Shown: positions 52,084 through 62,729, counted from the stretch's first letter. The stretch: DNA of 64,000 nt from Thermopolyspora sp040678635 (GCF_040678635.1 NZ_JBFATZ010000009.1:248001-312000); one strand, 5' to 3'. Numbers and translations are program-made. Notes: generated from the letters alone by a model not told the origin.

Positions 52084-54080
52084 GATGTTCCCTTCGGATC
52101 GGGATCGGGGGAGCGCGGGCGCGACCGCCGCACGACCAGGTGCACGACCAGCGCCAGCAGCGCCACGCCCGCCCCGGCGGCCACCGGACCGGGCGACAGC
52201 ACCAGCAGCAGGACGGACGCCACCGCGCACAGCAGCCGCTCGACCGGCCCGGCCGGACCGGCGATCCACCCGCCGGTCGCCGCCGCCAGCGTCGTCACCG
52301 CCAGCGCCGACACCAGCAGGCCGAGCAGGATCTCCCCGGCGGGCGCCTGCCCGAGCAGGGCCGACCCGCCGGGGGCGAGCACGAACGCGAACGGCACCAG
52401 GAACGCGGGCAGCGTGTACTTCCAGGTCGCCAGCATCGTCCGGAACGCGTTCCCGCCGGTGAGCGCCGAGGCGGCGTAGGCCGACAGCGCCGTCGGCGGG
52501 CTCACCTCCGACAGCACCGCGTAGTAGAAGATGAACATGTACGCCTCGGGCCGGCTGACCCCGAGGTCGATCAGGGCGGGCCCGATGATCACGGCCGCGA
52601 TCACGAACGACGCGGTGACCGGCACGGCGAGCCCGAGCAGCAGCACCGCGAGCGCGCACATGACCGCCGTCACCGCGAGCACGCCCCCGGACACGCCGAC
52701 GATCAGCGAGCTCGCCTTCAGCCCGAGCCCGGTGAGCGTCACCACCGCCACGATCGTCCCCGCCGCCGCGCAGGTGGCGGCCACCGGCAGCACGCCGGTG
52801 ATCCCCGCCGCCAGCGCGCGGGCCAGGCGGCGCGGGCCGAGCCGGTTCTCCCGGTCCAGGAACGACAGCGCGAACGCCAGCAGCGTCGCGTACACCACGG
52901 CGCGGAACGGCGACTGGCCCAGCGCCATCAGGATCACGATGACCAGCAGCGAGCTGAAGTGGTAGCCGAACCGCCTGATCAGCGGCCAGAACCGGGGCGG
53001 GTCGCGCAGCTCCACCGCGTGCGTGCCGTACCGGCGGGCGTCGATCTCGATCGCGAGGAAGATGCCCAGGTAGTACAGGATCGTCGGGATCGTCGCGTAG
53101 ATCAGCACGGTGAGGTAGCTCACCCGCAGGTACTCGGCGATGATGAACGCCGCCGCGCCGAGCGTCGGCGGCGACAGGATCGCCCCGATGCCCGCCGCGG
53201 CCAGCACGCCGCCCGCCTGCTCGCGCGGGTACCCGGCCCGCCGCAGGATCGGCCACGCCACGCTGCCCACGCTCACCGTCGTCGCGACGCCCGAGCCGCT
53301 CACCGTGCCGAGCAGGAAGCCCGCGAGCGTGACGGTACGGCCCGGCGCCGACCGCGACCGCCGGAACGCGGCGAAGGAGACGTCGACGAAGAACCGCCCC
53401 GCCCCCGAGTGGTCGAGCACCGCGCCGTAGATCGTGAACAGGACGATGTACGTCGCGGCCACGTCGAGCGGCACGCCGTACACGCCCTCGGTGCCCATCG
53501 TGAACGCGACGACGATGCGGTCGATGTCGTAGCCGCGGTGCCCGAGCGACCAGCCGAGCGGCAGGTAGCCGCCGTAGTAGGCGTAGGCGATGAAGGCCAG
53601 GCACACCGCCGGGAGCACCCAGCCGATGGTCCGCCGCGCGGCCTCCAGCACCAGCAGCGTGATCAGCAGGCCGGCGGCCACGTCGAGCGGCGTCGGCGCG
53701 AAGGCGCGCCGGATGAAGTCGTCGAAGACGATCAGGGGGTAGAGGCAGACGGCGAGCGTGAGGACGGCCAGCGCCCAGTCCACAGGCCCGGGATTGTCGG
53801 CCGTCCCGGCGCCCGTCCCGGGCCGCCGCCCGCGCGGGCGGTAGCACAGGAACGTCAGCGGCAGCACCACGGCGAGGAAGGTCATCCGGTACGGCAGCAC
53901 CGACCCCGGCCGGAACGTCCAGTACAGGACGTACACCGCCAGACCGACGGCGACGATCGTCACCAGGAGGGCGGTGCGCCCGGACAGCCGTCGTGCCGGC
54001 CGCTCGGCGTCGTACTCCGCGATCAGCCCCTCGGTCGTCGAGGCGGTGGTCGCCGGATCGCTGGAGGCCTGCACGGTCAC
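52080..54080 (-). CDS. TRAP transporter fused permease (DctQM type)
   Basis: A 666-residue integral membrane protein combining the small (DctQ) and large (DctM) subunits, as is usual with TAXI binding proteins. Many hydrophobic segments; GTVSGSGVATTVSVGSVAWP and SEVSPPTALSAYAASALTGG are the conserved DctM loops. GTG 54080. Secondary, ion-coupled uptake. Coupled by 4-nt overlap to the binding protein. Confidence 0.93.
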   Translation of the reverse strand: MTVQASSDPATTASTTEGLIAEYDAERPARRLSGRTALLVTIVAVGLAVYVLYWTFRPGSVLPYRMTFLAVVLPLTFLCYRPRGRRPGTGAGTADNPGPVDWALAVLTLAVCLYPLIVFDDFIRRAFAPTPLDVAAGLLITLLVLEAARRTIGWVLPAVCLAFIAYAYYGGYLPLGWSLGHRGYDIDRIVVAFTMGTEGVYGVPLDVAATYIVLFTIYGAVLDHSGAGRFFVDVSFAAFRRSRSAPGRTVTLAGFLLGTVSGSGVATTVSVGSVAWPILRRAGYPREQAGGVLAAAGIGAILSPPTLGAAAFIIAEYLRVSYLTVLIYATIPTILYYLGIFLAIEIDARRYGTHAVELRDPPRFWPLIRRFGYHFSSLLVIVILMALGQSPFRAVVYATLLAFALSFLDRENRLGPRRLARALAAGITGVLPVAATCAAAGTIVAVVTLTGLGLKASSLIVGVSGGVLAVTAVMCALAVLLLGLAVPVTASFVIAAVIIGPALIDLGVSRPEAYMFIFYYAVLSEVSPPTALSAYAASALTGGNAFRTMLATWKYTLPAFLVPFAFVLAPGGSALLGQAPAGEILLGLLVSALAVTTLAAATGGWIAGPAGPVERLLCAVASVLLLVLSPGPVAAGAGVALLALVVHLVVRRSRPRSPDPDPKGTS

Positions 54081-54310
54081 GGTACGCCGTCCCCCTGTGT
54101 GAGCGTGTATCGGCCGCCTGGACCGAGATCAACGACGGCCTGTTACTGACGAATGTCATATCCTGATCACCGTCTTGTCAACGGCGGTGCGCCCGACCGG
54201 CTCCCGGATCACGACTGATCCGGAAATATCCGGGCAGGAACATCGTTCGGCCACAAGACTCTCTGAATGGCCGTACGGACGTGGGGGTGAGGCGCACTGG
54301 AGGTAGCGGA

Positions 54311-55135
54311 ATGTCAACATCCGACGTCGATGCATTAGCCGATGCATTGATCGGCAGCCTGCGACGGTTGCGGCGTCCGGCGTCCCAGCGCGGCGGCGTC
54401 CTGCACCACCTGGAGCGGGCGCTGCGCGTCGTGGACCGCCCGCTCGGCTACCGCGGGGCGAGCCTGATGTTCGCCGAGGAGAACCGCACCCTGCGCCACC
54501 TGATCGCCACCGACGAGGCCGCCCGCAGCCTGGAACGCGCGCACAAGGCCCTCGGGCAAGGCCCCTGCGTCGCCGTGTACACCGAGAACTCCCCGGTCAC
54601 CTGCAGCGACGTGACCAACGACCCCCGCTGGCCCGGCCTCGCGCGCCACCTGCACCCCGACGTCAGAGCCGTCGCCGGAGTCCCGGTGCGGCTCGGCCGC
54701 CCCGTCGGCACCCTCAACGTCTACGACACCCGGCCACGCCGCTGGAGCCCGTCCGAAACCGCCTCCCTGCAGGCGTACGCGCACGTCATCGCCCAGCTTC
54801 TGGACGCCGCGGCGCGGGCGGCGGAGAAGGCTGAACTCGCCGGTCAACTCCAGCACGCGCTGGACCACCGGGTCGCCGTCGAACGCGCCATCGGCTACCT
54901 CATGGGCAGGCACCGGCTCACGGCCGAGCAGGCGTTCGCCGCCCTGCGCAAAGAGGCCCGCGACAGCCGCCGCCGCGTCGAGGACCTCGCCGTCGAACTC
55001 ATCGAGCGCGAGACCCGCCACCCCCGCCCCGACGGCCGTACCACGCACGGGGACGGGGACGGGGACGGGGATGGCCTGCGACCGGCCGGAGCCCACCGGG
55101 ACTCCCAGCGGGACTCCCAGCGAGACGCGAAATGA
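54311..55135 (+). CDS. GAF-ANTAR domain regulator
   Basis: A 274-residue protein: GAF sensor domain (LMFAEENRTLRHLIATDEAAR, then GQGPCVAVYTENSPV, VPVRLGRPVGTLNVYD) followed by an ANTAR RNA-binding domain (RVAVERAIGYLMGRHRLTAEQAFAALRKEAR). ANTAR proteins act as transcription antiterminators. The tail is low complexity (GDGDGDGD and RDSQRDSQRD, from short DNA repeats). GGAGG supports ATG 54311. The stop overlaps the STAS gene (ATGA). Confidence 0.9.
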   Translation: MSTSDVDALADALIGSLRRLRRPASQRGGVLHHLERALRVVDRPLGYRGASLMFAEENRTLRHLIATDEAARSLERAHKALGQGPCVAVYTENSPVTCSDVTNDPRWPGLARHLHPDVRAVAGVPVRLGRPVGTLNVYDTRPRRWSPSETASLQAYAHVIAQLLDAAARAAEKAELAGQLQHALDHRVAVERAIGYLMGRHRLTAEQAFAALRKEARDSRRRVEDLAVELIERETRHPRPDGRTTHGDGDGDGDGLRPAGAHRDSQRDSQRDAK

Positions 55136-55560
55136 AGGGCGAGCCCATGGCGGTGTTCATCACGTCCTTCGACGACCCGGAGGGCACGGTCGTGTCCGTG
55201 GCCCCCAGGGGCGACCTCGACGTGGTCGGCGGGATGCGGCTGCGCCGTTCGATCCTCGACGCGATCGACCGCTACCACCCCGTCCACCTGGACCTGGACC
55301 TCGCCTACGTGACCTTCCTGGACTGCGCCGGGATCCGCGCCCTGCTGTGGGCGGACGACCGCGTCCGCGACCAGGGCGGCACGATGGCCGTCCTGCACGC
55401 CTCCGGGACGGCCCTGTGGCTGCTGACCTCCCTCGGCCTCGACCGCCGCCTGTCCATCCGCCTCGACCGCCCGCCGCTGTTCACCCTGCTCCGCGTCGCC
55501 GCGGCGGCCGAGCGCCCCGGCCACCGCGGCCACCCCGGCAACGGCGCCGCAGCCAACTGA
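55132..55560 (+). CDS. STAS domain (anti-sigma antagonist-like) protein
   Basis: About 142 residues, STAS fold. Strand and helix around HLDLDLAYVTFLDCAGIRALL match SpoIIAA-like antagonists, but the phosphorylatable Ser-Ser is replaced: Asp64-Cys65-Ala66-Gly67. Regulation by serine phosphorylation at this site is therefore unlikely. ATG 55132 overlaps the ANTAR gene; ATG 55147 is an alternative start. No anti-sigma kinase gene is adjacent. Confidence 0.85.
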   Translation: MKGEPMAVFITSFDDPEGTVVSVAPRGDLDVVGGMRLRRSILDAIDRYHPVHLDLDLAYVTFLDCAGIRALLWADDRVRDQGGTMAVLHASGTALWLLTSLGLDRRLSIRLDRPPLFTLLRVAAAAERPGHRGHPGNGAAAN

Positions 55561-55596
55561 TCCGCGGCCAACTGATCCGCGGCCGACTGACCCGCC
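55552..55596 (+). repeat. three tandem 15-bp units across a stop codon
   Basis: GCCAACTGATCCGCG occurs at 55552-55566 and 55567-55581, with a diverged third copy at 55582-55596. The first copy contains the TGA stop of the STAS gene. Confidence 0.88.
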
Positions 55597-55644
55597 CGCC
55601 ATGCCGAAGCGGGCACCCCGTTCGGGCGACTAATGTGACCACTG

Positions 55645-56733
<1,089 letters not shown>

Positions 56734-56741
56734 GCCGGGCG

Positions 56742-58427
56742 TCAGACGCTCGGCCGGGTGGAGTCCGCGTCATGGGTGAGGCGCTCCAGATGCCGGGCGA
56801 CCATCGCGACATCGACGACGCCCGGCCGGTGGCGGCGCATGCCGGCGCCGCCGCGCTGCCACGGGCGGGGACCGGCGAGCGGCCGGTACTCGACGCCGTA
56901 GGCGTCCAGGCGGGCCAGGTGGCCGCCCGGCTCGGCGGTGAGGCGGGCGATGAGATCCGCGACGTCCCGAGGACCGCCCGACCAGGCGACCTCGGCGAGG
57001 GCGCAGCCGCGCGGCCAGGCCCGGTAGTCGAGGACGCGGCCGTCGGGGATGCGCTCGCTCCAGAGCTGGAACTGGGCCCCGATCACGTTCGCCGCCTCGC
57101 CGGGCCTCCATGACGACGGCGCCGGCTCGAAGGAGGCCACGTCGGCGACGGTGATCGCGTCGCCGATCGCCAGCGGCTCCTGCGCCGACGCGGCCTCGGC
57201 ATAGTCGAAGTACAGCGGGAACACGGGCGTGGCGACCACGCTGTGCCCCGCCGCCGCGGCCCGGCGTGCCACCCCGGGGCCCCGCCACGGCATCACGACG
57301 GTGTCCTCGCGCAGCCCGCCGCTGACGAACGCCTCGTCCCACACCACGGCGCGGATGCCGTACGAGGCGAGCATGTCCGCCAGCGTCCGCAGAAACCAGG
57401 CGTGCAGCCCCGCGGGCGTCTCCACCCCCAGCGAGCGCCGGAAGGCGGTGATCTCCGCCGAGGCCGCCCAGTCGTCGAGCACGCACTCGTCGCCGCCGAT
57501 GTGAAAGTACGGCGTCGCCGTCGCGCCGCCCAGCGCCGTGATGATCTCGTCGAAGACCGTGCCGAGGAACTCGACGGTCGGCGGCAGCGGCGACAGGATC
57601 GCCGAGGAGATGCCCCACCGATCCAGCACCTGGTGCGCCCCCGACGGCCGCGCGCCGAACGCCGGATAGGCCGCCACCACGGCCGACGCGTGCCCGGGAA
57701 CGTCGATCTCCGGCACCACGGTGACGCCGCGCGCCGCCGCGTACGCGCCGATCTCGGCCAGGTCGGCGAGCGTGTAGCAGCCGCCGTGCGGGGTCTCGTC
57801 GAAGACGTCCTCCTCGCCGTAGTGGCTCACGATCGTGCGCGGCCGGTACGCGGCCAACTCCTGCAGCAGCGGGAAGGCGCGGCTCTCCACCCGCCAGCCC
57901 TGGTCGTCCACCAGGTGCAGGTGCAGGCGGTTGAGCTTGTGCGCGGCGAGCAGGTCGATCATCCGCAGCACCTCCCGCTTGGGGAAGAAGTGCCGCGCCA
58001 CGTCCAGGTGCGCGCCCCGCCAGGCGAAGCGCGGCCCGTCCGCCACCCGCACGCATGGCACGCTCCACCGCGTCCCGCGCGGGACCGTGGAGCGGAACGC
58101 GTCCGGCCCCAGCAACTGCCGCAGGGTCTGGCCCGCGTAGAACGCGCCGCTCGCGTCCCCGGCCGCGATCCGCACCCCGTCCGGGGTGACCGCGAGCGTG
58201 TACGCCTCCGCGCCGAGCCCCGGGTCCGCCACGACGTCGATGGCGACCGGCCCCGCTCCGTCGGGGTGGCCGCCGGGCGCGGGACACGGATCGAGCACGG
58301 CCAGCGCGAGCCGTACGGACTCGACGAGGTCCGGCGGCCCCGACACCCACCCGCCGGGGGCCAGGTCGAGCGATCCGGGGGTGGTCTCGGCCAGTCGGGG
58401 AAGCGGGAGCAGGGCGGTCACGGTCAC
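56742..58427 (-). CDS. beta-N-acetylhexosaminidase (GH20)
   Basis: A 561-residue glycoside hydrolase family 20 enzyme. A GH20b-like N-terminal domain precedes the TIM barrel, with WRGAHLDVARHFFPK, HLHLVDDQGWRVE, VPEIDVPGHASA and the catalytic Asp-Glu pair in FHIGGDEC. No signal peptide is evident, so it probably acts inside the cell on imported chitobiose-like or peptidoglycan-derived sugars. GTG 58427 is the likely start. Confidence 0.9.
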   Translation of the reverse strand: MTVTALLPLPRLAETTPGSLDLAPGGWVSGPPDLVESVRLALAVLDPCPAPGGHPDGAGPVAIDVVADPGLGAEAYTLAVTPDGVRIAAGDASGAFYAGQTLRQLLGPDAFRSTVPRGTRWSVPCVRVADGPRFAWRGAHLDVARHFFPKREVLRMIDLLAAHKLNRLHLHLVDDQGWRVESRAFPLLQELAAYRPRTIVSHYGEEDVFDETPHGGCYTLADLAEIGAYAAARGVTVVPEIDVPGHASAVVAAYPAFGARPSGAHQVLDRWGISSAILSPLPPTVEFLGTVFDEIITALGGATATPYFHIGGDECVLDDWAASAEITAFRRSLGVETPAGLHAWFLRTLADMLASYGIRAVVWDEAFVSGGLREDTVVMPWRGPGVARRAAAAGHSVVATPVFPLYFDYAEAASAQEPLAIGDAITVADVASFEPAPSSWRPGEAANVIGAQFQLWSERIPDGRVLDYRAWPRGCALAEVAWSGGPRDVADLIARLTAEPGGHLARLDAYGVEYRPLAGPRPWQRGGAGMRRHRPGVVDVAMVARHLERLTHDADSTRPSV

Positions 58428-58522
58428 GGGGAATCCTGTGATCTCCAGCGAGTCTGCGGTTGTCGTGCGGGTTTTCGTGTGGGTTTCGTGCGGGCTCTTG
58501 TGCGGCTGGCGTGACGGTGCCC

Positions 58523-59404
58523 TCAGCCGAGGTACTTCTCCATGCCGTTGGCCAGGGCCACGCCGAGGCGCTGCCGGAACTTCGGGTCCTTGAACTTGGC
58601 CGCGTCCGAGGGGTTGCGCATGTTCCCGCACTCGACGAAAACCTTGGGCACGGAGGACAGGTTGAGGCCGCCGAGATCATTGCGATAGTCGAGGCCCTGC
58701 CGCCCGATGTAGGTGGAGTATGGCAGGCCGGTCCCGGCCCTGATCGCGTCGCGGATGTCGATGCCGAGGCGCTTGGAGTCGGCGACCACCGGATCGACCG
58801 GCCCGTTGATCTTCTTCGGAATGATCACGTGGAACCCGTGGGCCGTAGGGGTCGCGCCGTCGGCGTGGATCGAGATCGCCGCGTCCGCCTTGGCCTTGTT
58901 GCCGATGGCGGCCCGTTGGGTGATGCAGGGGCCCACCCCGTTGTTGCTGTCGCGGGTGAGCTTGACCGTCGCGCCCGCCGCCCGCAGCGCCTTGGCCATA
59001 CGGTTGGCGACGTCCCAGTTGAAGGCGGCCTCGGAGTAGCCGTCGTCGGTGGACGTGCCCGTCGTGTCGCAGGCCTTCTTCTTGGTGAGGACGTCCACCG
59101 GCTTGTTGATGTAGTCGGGGTCCTTGTAGTTGGCGCCGTTGTGGCCGGGGTCGATGACCACGACCTTGCCCTTCAACGGCCGCTCCACGTCCTGGGCGCC
59201 CTTCGCCTCCGCGGCGCCGCCCGCGGCCTTCGTCGTCCGCGTGACGGCGGCGGATCCCGCGGTCGGAGCCGTCGCGTCGGCCGCCGCCCCCGTGCCCACC
59301 GGTCCCCGCGCGTCGGCCGCCCCCTGCGCGCCGCCACAGCCGGTGACGGCGCCGAGGCCGCACAGCGTGATCATCGTCGCGACCAGTGTCCCCCGAGCTC
59401 TCAC
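58523..59404 (-). CDS. N-acetylmuramoyl-L-alanine amidase lipoprotein (Amidase_3)
   Basis: A 293-residue cell-wall hydrolase. The N-terminus MRARGTLVATMITLCGLG ends in the lipobox AVTGC; an Ala/Thr-rich linker follows. The Amidase_3 domain has IDPGHNG (zinc His), a Glu in SEAAFNWDVANRMA, SIHADG (second His) and VECGNMRN (catalytic Glu). Extracytoplasmic, lipid-anchored; cleaves the amide between MurNAc and the stem peptide. Adjacent to GH20, fitting wall turnover. Confidence 0.9.
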   Translation of the reverse strand: MRARGTLVATMITLCGLGAVTGCGGAQGAADARGPVGTGAAADATAPTAGSAAVTRTTKAAGGAAEAKGAQDVERPLKGKVVVIDPGHNGANYKDPDYINKPVDVLTKKKACDTTGTSTDDGYSEAAFNWDVANRMAKALRAAGATVKLTRDSNNGVGPCITQRAAIGNKAKADAAISIHADGATPTAHGFHVIIPKKINGPVDPVVADSKRLGIDIRDAIRAGTGLPYSTYIGRQGLDYRNDLGGLNLSSVPKVFVECGNMRNPSDAAKFKDPKFRQRLGVALANGMEKYLG

Positions 59405-59634
59405 AGGCCCCTCCCGCGCCGGGCGTGCCCGCGAACGTCCCCGCACGCCGGCCCGCCTCCCTCGCTCACGACGCCCCGCGCCGGATCGCGGGACTCTTCG
59501 GATGCCGTTCACGTTCCACGGTACGCGTAGCGTGACGCGGGCCCGGCCGCATCACCCATGTCGGGCATGGATGGCCGGTGGCGGCGGCGCGGCGGGCCGA
59601 AGGCGAGCCGGCGCGGGGCGAGGGCCCGCCGGGG

Positions 59635-59898
59635 CTATCCCCGGTGCAGCGCGGCCGGGTGGTGGTGCTCGTCCTGCCGCTGGAGCAGGGCGGCCAGCTC
59701 GCGCGCGTCCTCGGCGTCGAGCCCGAGCACCACCCGCGGACGTCCCCACGGGTGGTCGATGGAGTGGGCCACGTAGCTGGCCACCGACTCGGCGGGGGCG
59801 TCCTCGTCCCGCCCCCGTGCGTTCCGCCAGCCCGTCCAGGCCCGTTCGAGTTCCGTGGCCGCGCGCTGCGCGCAGGACACCAGCTCTGGATCACGCAT
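59635..59898 (-). CDS. hypothetical protein
   Basis: An 87-residue soluble protein, unrecognised: RDPELVSCAQRAATELERAW, then PAESVASYVAHSIDHPWGRP and a helical ARELAALLQRQDEHH. GGGGG at 5-nt spacing before ATG 59898 supports the start. Codon usage is host-like. Confidence 0.6.
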   Translation of the reverse strand: MRDPELVSCAQRAATELERAWTGWRNARGRDEDAPAESVASYVAHSIDHPWGRPRVVLGLDAEDARELAALLQRQDEHHHPAALHRG

Positions 59899-60264
59899 GT
59901 AAACCCCCGTATCGTGCTCGTCGTCGCGCTCGCTCCAACGCCGACCGCCGGTCGTTCGACCCGCGTGGGGGTCGGCGTCACCGCCCGAGTTAACACCGGA
60001 CACCCCGACTCCCGGCATGCCTTGACCGAGGTTTGGCCGTACCTGGGAGCCTCGCTGGCCCGTGCCATGCCACCACCGGGCCACCACCGGGCCACCACTG
60101 GACAACCACTGGGCCACGGCCGTCATCACCCGGCACCACAGCGCCACCACCGTGCCACGGCCGCGCCTTCGCAGTGTCTCCCGGCGTCCCCAGGCGTTCC
60201 CAGGCGTCCTCAAATGTCCCCGAGCATCCCCGAGTGTCCCTGTGTGCCCTCCGGCGGCGCGCCC
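59899..60264. other. intergenic, low-complexity repeat tract
   Basis: About 60062-60130 holds several GGCCACCACC(G/T)-type units and 60185-60245 imperfect copies of a roughly 10-bp unit (GTCCCCGAGC / GTTCCCAGGC). No gene supported. Probably replication slippage or recombination products. Confidence 0.6.
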
Positions 60265-61365
60265 TTACTGCTGCGGCGCCGGGCCGGAGCTCTGCCGCAC
60301 CACGATGCCGGGGGTGACCTCGCGAAGCCGGGAGACCTTGCCGGGCTCCGCGATGCGGTCGCTGAGCAGCGCGGCGGCCGAGCGGCCCATCGCGCGGCGG
60401 GGCTGGTCGATGCTGGTCAGCGAGATGTGGTTGATGGCGGCCAGGTGGGTGTTGTCGTAGCCGACGACCGACAGGTCCTCGGGGACGCGCAGGCCCAACT
60501 CGTTCGCGGCGGTCAGCGCGCCCAGCGCCACGATGTCGTTGGTGGCGAAGATGGCGGTGGGCCGCGGGTCGCGGCGCAGCAGCGCCAGCGCCGCCGTACG
60601 GCCGCCCTCCTCGGTGAAGTCGCCCTGCTCGACCATGATGTACGGCGCGAGCCCATGCCGCCGCATGGCCACCAGGTAGCCCTCGCAGCGGAACCGCGCG
60701 GCCGAGGACGGTGTGCCCTCGATGTGCGCGATGCGGCGGTGGCCCTGCGCCACCAGGTGGTCCACGGCGATGCGGGCCCCGAGCTGGTCGTCATCGACGA
60801 CGATGTCCACCCCGTCGATCTCGACGTCGCGCTCGCCCACCACGACCGTGGGCGTGTACGCGGCGGCCTCGGCCAGGGCGTCGCTGGACGGCGCGACGCC
60901 GATCAGGACCAGGCCGTCCACGCGCAGCTCAAGGAACGCCTCCACCGCCTCGTCCTCGAAGGCCGGGTTGAAGCGTCCGCTGCCGATGAGCAGGCGCAGC
61001 CCCTCGCCGTGCAGGCTCTCCTGCAGGCCGTCGAGGAACTCGGCGTAGAAGGGGTTGTGCAAATCCGCCACGAGCGCGCCCACCAGGTGGGTGCGTCCCT
61101 CGACCAGGCTCCGGGCCACGGCGTTGGGCCGATAGCCGAGCTCCCGCGCCGCCTGCAGGACCGCCTCACGCCGATGCTCGCTCACATGAGGCGAGCCGCG
61201 CAGCACCAGCGACACCAGCGACTTGGAGACGCCGGCCCGTTCTGCCACGTTCCGGATCGTCGGCCGCGGCTTCGGCGGTGGCCCGAAACCGTCAGGAAGC
61301 CCGGGGTCGGGCGTGGACGTCGCGACGTCCTTCCGGGCAGTGGTCTGCGTAAACGGTCCTGACAT
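60265..61365 (-). CDS. LacI family transcriptional regulator
   Basis: A 366-residue LacI/GalR repressor with an N-terminal extension of about 35 residues before the HTH (TIRNVAERAGVSKSLVSLVLRG, hinge GYRPNAVARSL). The effector domain has the usual AIFATNDIVALGAL and VVGYDN segments. GGGGAG supports ATG 61365. No sugar operon lies beside it; GH20 or distant sugar genes may be targets. Upstream, 61366-61667 has no supported gene. Confidence 0.9.
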   Translation of the reverse strand: MSGPFTQTTARKDVATSTPDPGLPDGFGPPPKPRPTIRNVAERAGVSKSLVSLVLRGSPHVSEHRREAVLQAARELGYRPNAVARSLVEGRTHLVGALVADLHNPFYAEFLDGLQESLHGEGLRLLIGSGRFNPAFEDEAVEAFLELRVDGLVLIGVAPSSDALAEAAAYTPTVVVGERDVEIDGVDIVVDDDQLGARIAVDHLVAQGHRRIAHIEGTPSSAARFRCEGYLVAMRRHGLAPYIMVEQGDFTEEGGRTAALALLRRDPRPTAIFATNDIVALGALTAANELGLRVPEDLSVVGYDNTHLAAINHISLTSIDQPRRAMGRSAAALLSDRIAEPGKVSRLREVTPGIVVRQSSGPAPQQ

Positions 61366-61667
61366 GGTTCTCCCCACGTCTCCCCCACGATTAGTGGATG
61401 TGCACCTGACAGACCAAACGATCCAATGGCGTTGAGGGTACGGGTGTGATCGATGCATATACCCGAAGACGTGTAACGCGCCACTATTGCGCCGACTTCG
61501 CTAGTGTGCGCAGTGTGGGTGTTGGCTGCCGGGCAGCACGGTGAACCGGCGTCGGGGACGGTCGGTCCTTGGCCGGTGAATGCTCAGCGCCGGATAACGG
61601 CAAACGGGGACGATTCGGGCATCTTGGACCGCGCCAAAGGATCCGGGCTCGCGGAACGTGCCGCTGT

Positions 61668-61727
61668 GGCGGGAGCGGGACGGGCGGGAACGAGACAGGC
61701 GGGAACGGGACAGGCGGGAACGGGACA
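61668..61727 (+). repeat. four tandem 15-bp units
   Basis: GGCGGGAACGGGACA-like units at 61668, 61683, 61698 and 61713, each 15 bp, keep a reading frame (Gly-Thr-Gly-Gln-Ala pattern) upstream of the TetR gene. A second direct repeat, AACCCCCGAAACGAA, occurs twice between 61850 and 61888. Confidence 0.85.
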
Positions 61728-61934
61728 GGATCGCGCGCGGGCCGCGACCCGTCACGCGGCGGGCGTGGACGCGACGAAACCGCGAACGCCGGGGCTGAAA
61801 ACACCGTGAGCAGCGGGAACCGGGCCGGTCACGATAACCCCGGAGCCAACCCCCGAAACGAACCCGGAAGCAACCCCCGAAACGAAATCGTCGCCCGCGG
61901 CGATGACGCGAGCGATGACACAGGGGCCGCGACC

Positions 61935-62669
61935 ATGCATGGCCGCCACGGCGACGCCGGTCACGCAGACCCCGGCGAGGACCAGGGCTCGGGCCGGGGC
62001 GCCGGAAAGGGCGTGCGCACGGGCGGCGAAGGGCGGCCCGGGCGGCGGCGACTCGGCGTGGACCGGCGGCGTGAGGAACTGATGGCCGTCGCGCTGGAGC
62101 TGTTCAGCAGGTACGACGCCGATGAGGTGTCGATCGAGGACGTGGCGATGGCGGCGGGGGCGTCGCGGGCGCTGGTCTACCACTATTTCGGCGGCAAGCA
62201 GGAGTTGTACGTCGCCGCGCTGCGCAGCGCCGCGGCCCGGTTGGAGGAGCGGTTGCGCGGGGCCGGAGACGGCTCTCCGCTTCAGGAGTTGACGCGCGGG
62301 CTCACCCGCTACTTCGACTTCGTCGAGGAGCACGCCGCGGGGTTCGCCGCGCTGCTGCGCGGCGGGCCGGCCAACCGCACCGGCGAGGTCGGCGAGATCG
62401 TGGACGGCGTACGCCGACGCCTGTTCACGATGATCCTCAAGCAGATGGGGGTCGCCGACCCGAGCCCGGTCCTGCGGGTCACGGTGCGCTCGTGGATCGC
62501 CTCGGTGGAGACCGCCGGACTGGACTGGCTGGAGAATCGGGACGTCGAACGCTCCGCCCTGGAGGCCCTGCTGATCGACCAGATGGTGGCGCTGCTCGGC
62601 GCGGCCGCCGCACACGACCCCACCGTCAGGCTCCTGATGGCCCGGCTGGCCGGGCAGGTCCGCGAGTAG
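61935..62669 (+). CDS. TetR family transcriptional regulator
   Basis: About 244 residues from ATG 61935. The HTH (REELMAVALELFSRYDADEVS, then IEDVAMAAGASRALVYHYFGGKQELY) begins some 45 residues in, after a low-complexity Gly/Asp/Arg stretch; the frame stays open over further repeats upstream, so the start is uncertain (GTG 61806 or a GTG near 62012 are alternatives). The C-terminal domain contains RGGPANRTGEVGEIVDGVR. Convergent with bldC. Confidence 0.82.
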   Translation: MHGRHGDAGHADPGEDQGSGRGAGKGVRTGGEGRPGRRRLGVDRRREELMAVALELFSRYDADEVSIEDVAMAAGASRALVYHYFGGKQELYVAALRSAAARLEERLRGAGDGSPLQELTRGLTRYFDFVEEHAAGFAALLRGGPANRTGEVGEIVDGVRRRLFTMILKQMGVADPSPVLRVTVRSWIASVETAGLDWLENRDVERSALEALLIDQMVALLGAAAAHDPTVRLLMARLAGQVRE

Positions 62670-62701
62670 CGGCGCCGGGCGGGCGGCGCCGCTCTCACAC
62701 G

Positions 62702-62729
62702 ACCCGTGACCGAAGCCTCGGTCACGGGT
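62702..62729. terminator. 12-bp perfect-stem bidirectional terminator
   Basis: ACCCGTGACCGA (62702-62713) is perfectly inverted at 62718-62729 around a 4-nt loop, between converging tetR and bldC. Confidence 0.7.

Noticed and set aside
52140..54149. A 669-codon frame opposite the TRAP permease
   Set aside because: Antisense shadow; the minus strand encodes a clear DctQM permease.
60062..60250. CRISPR-like array
   Set aside because: Units are short, imperfect and contiguous with no unique spacers; it is ordinary low-complexity repeat.
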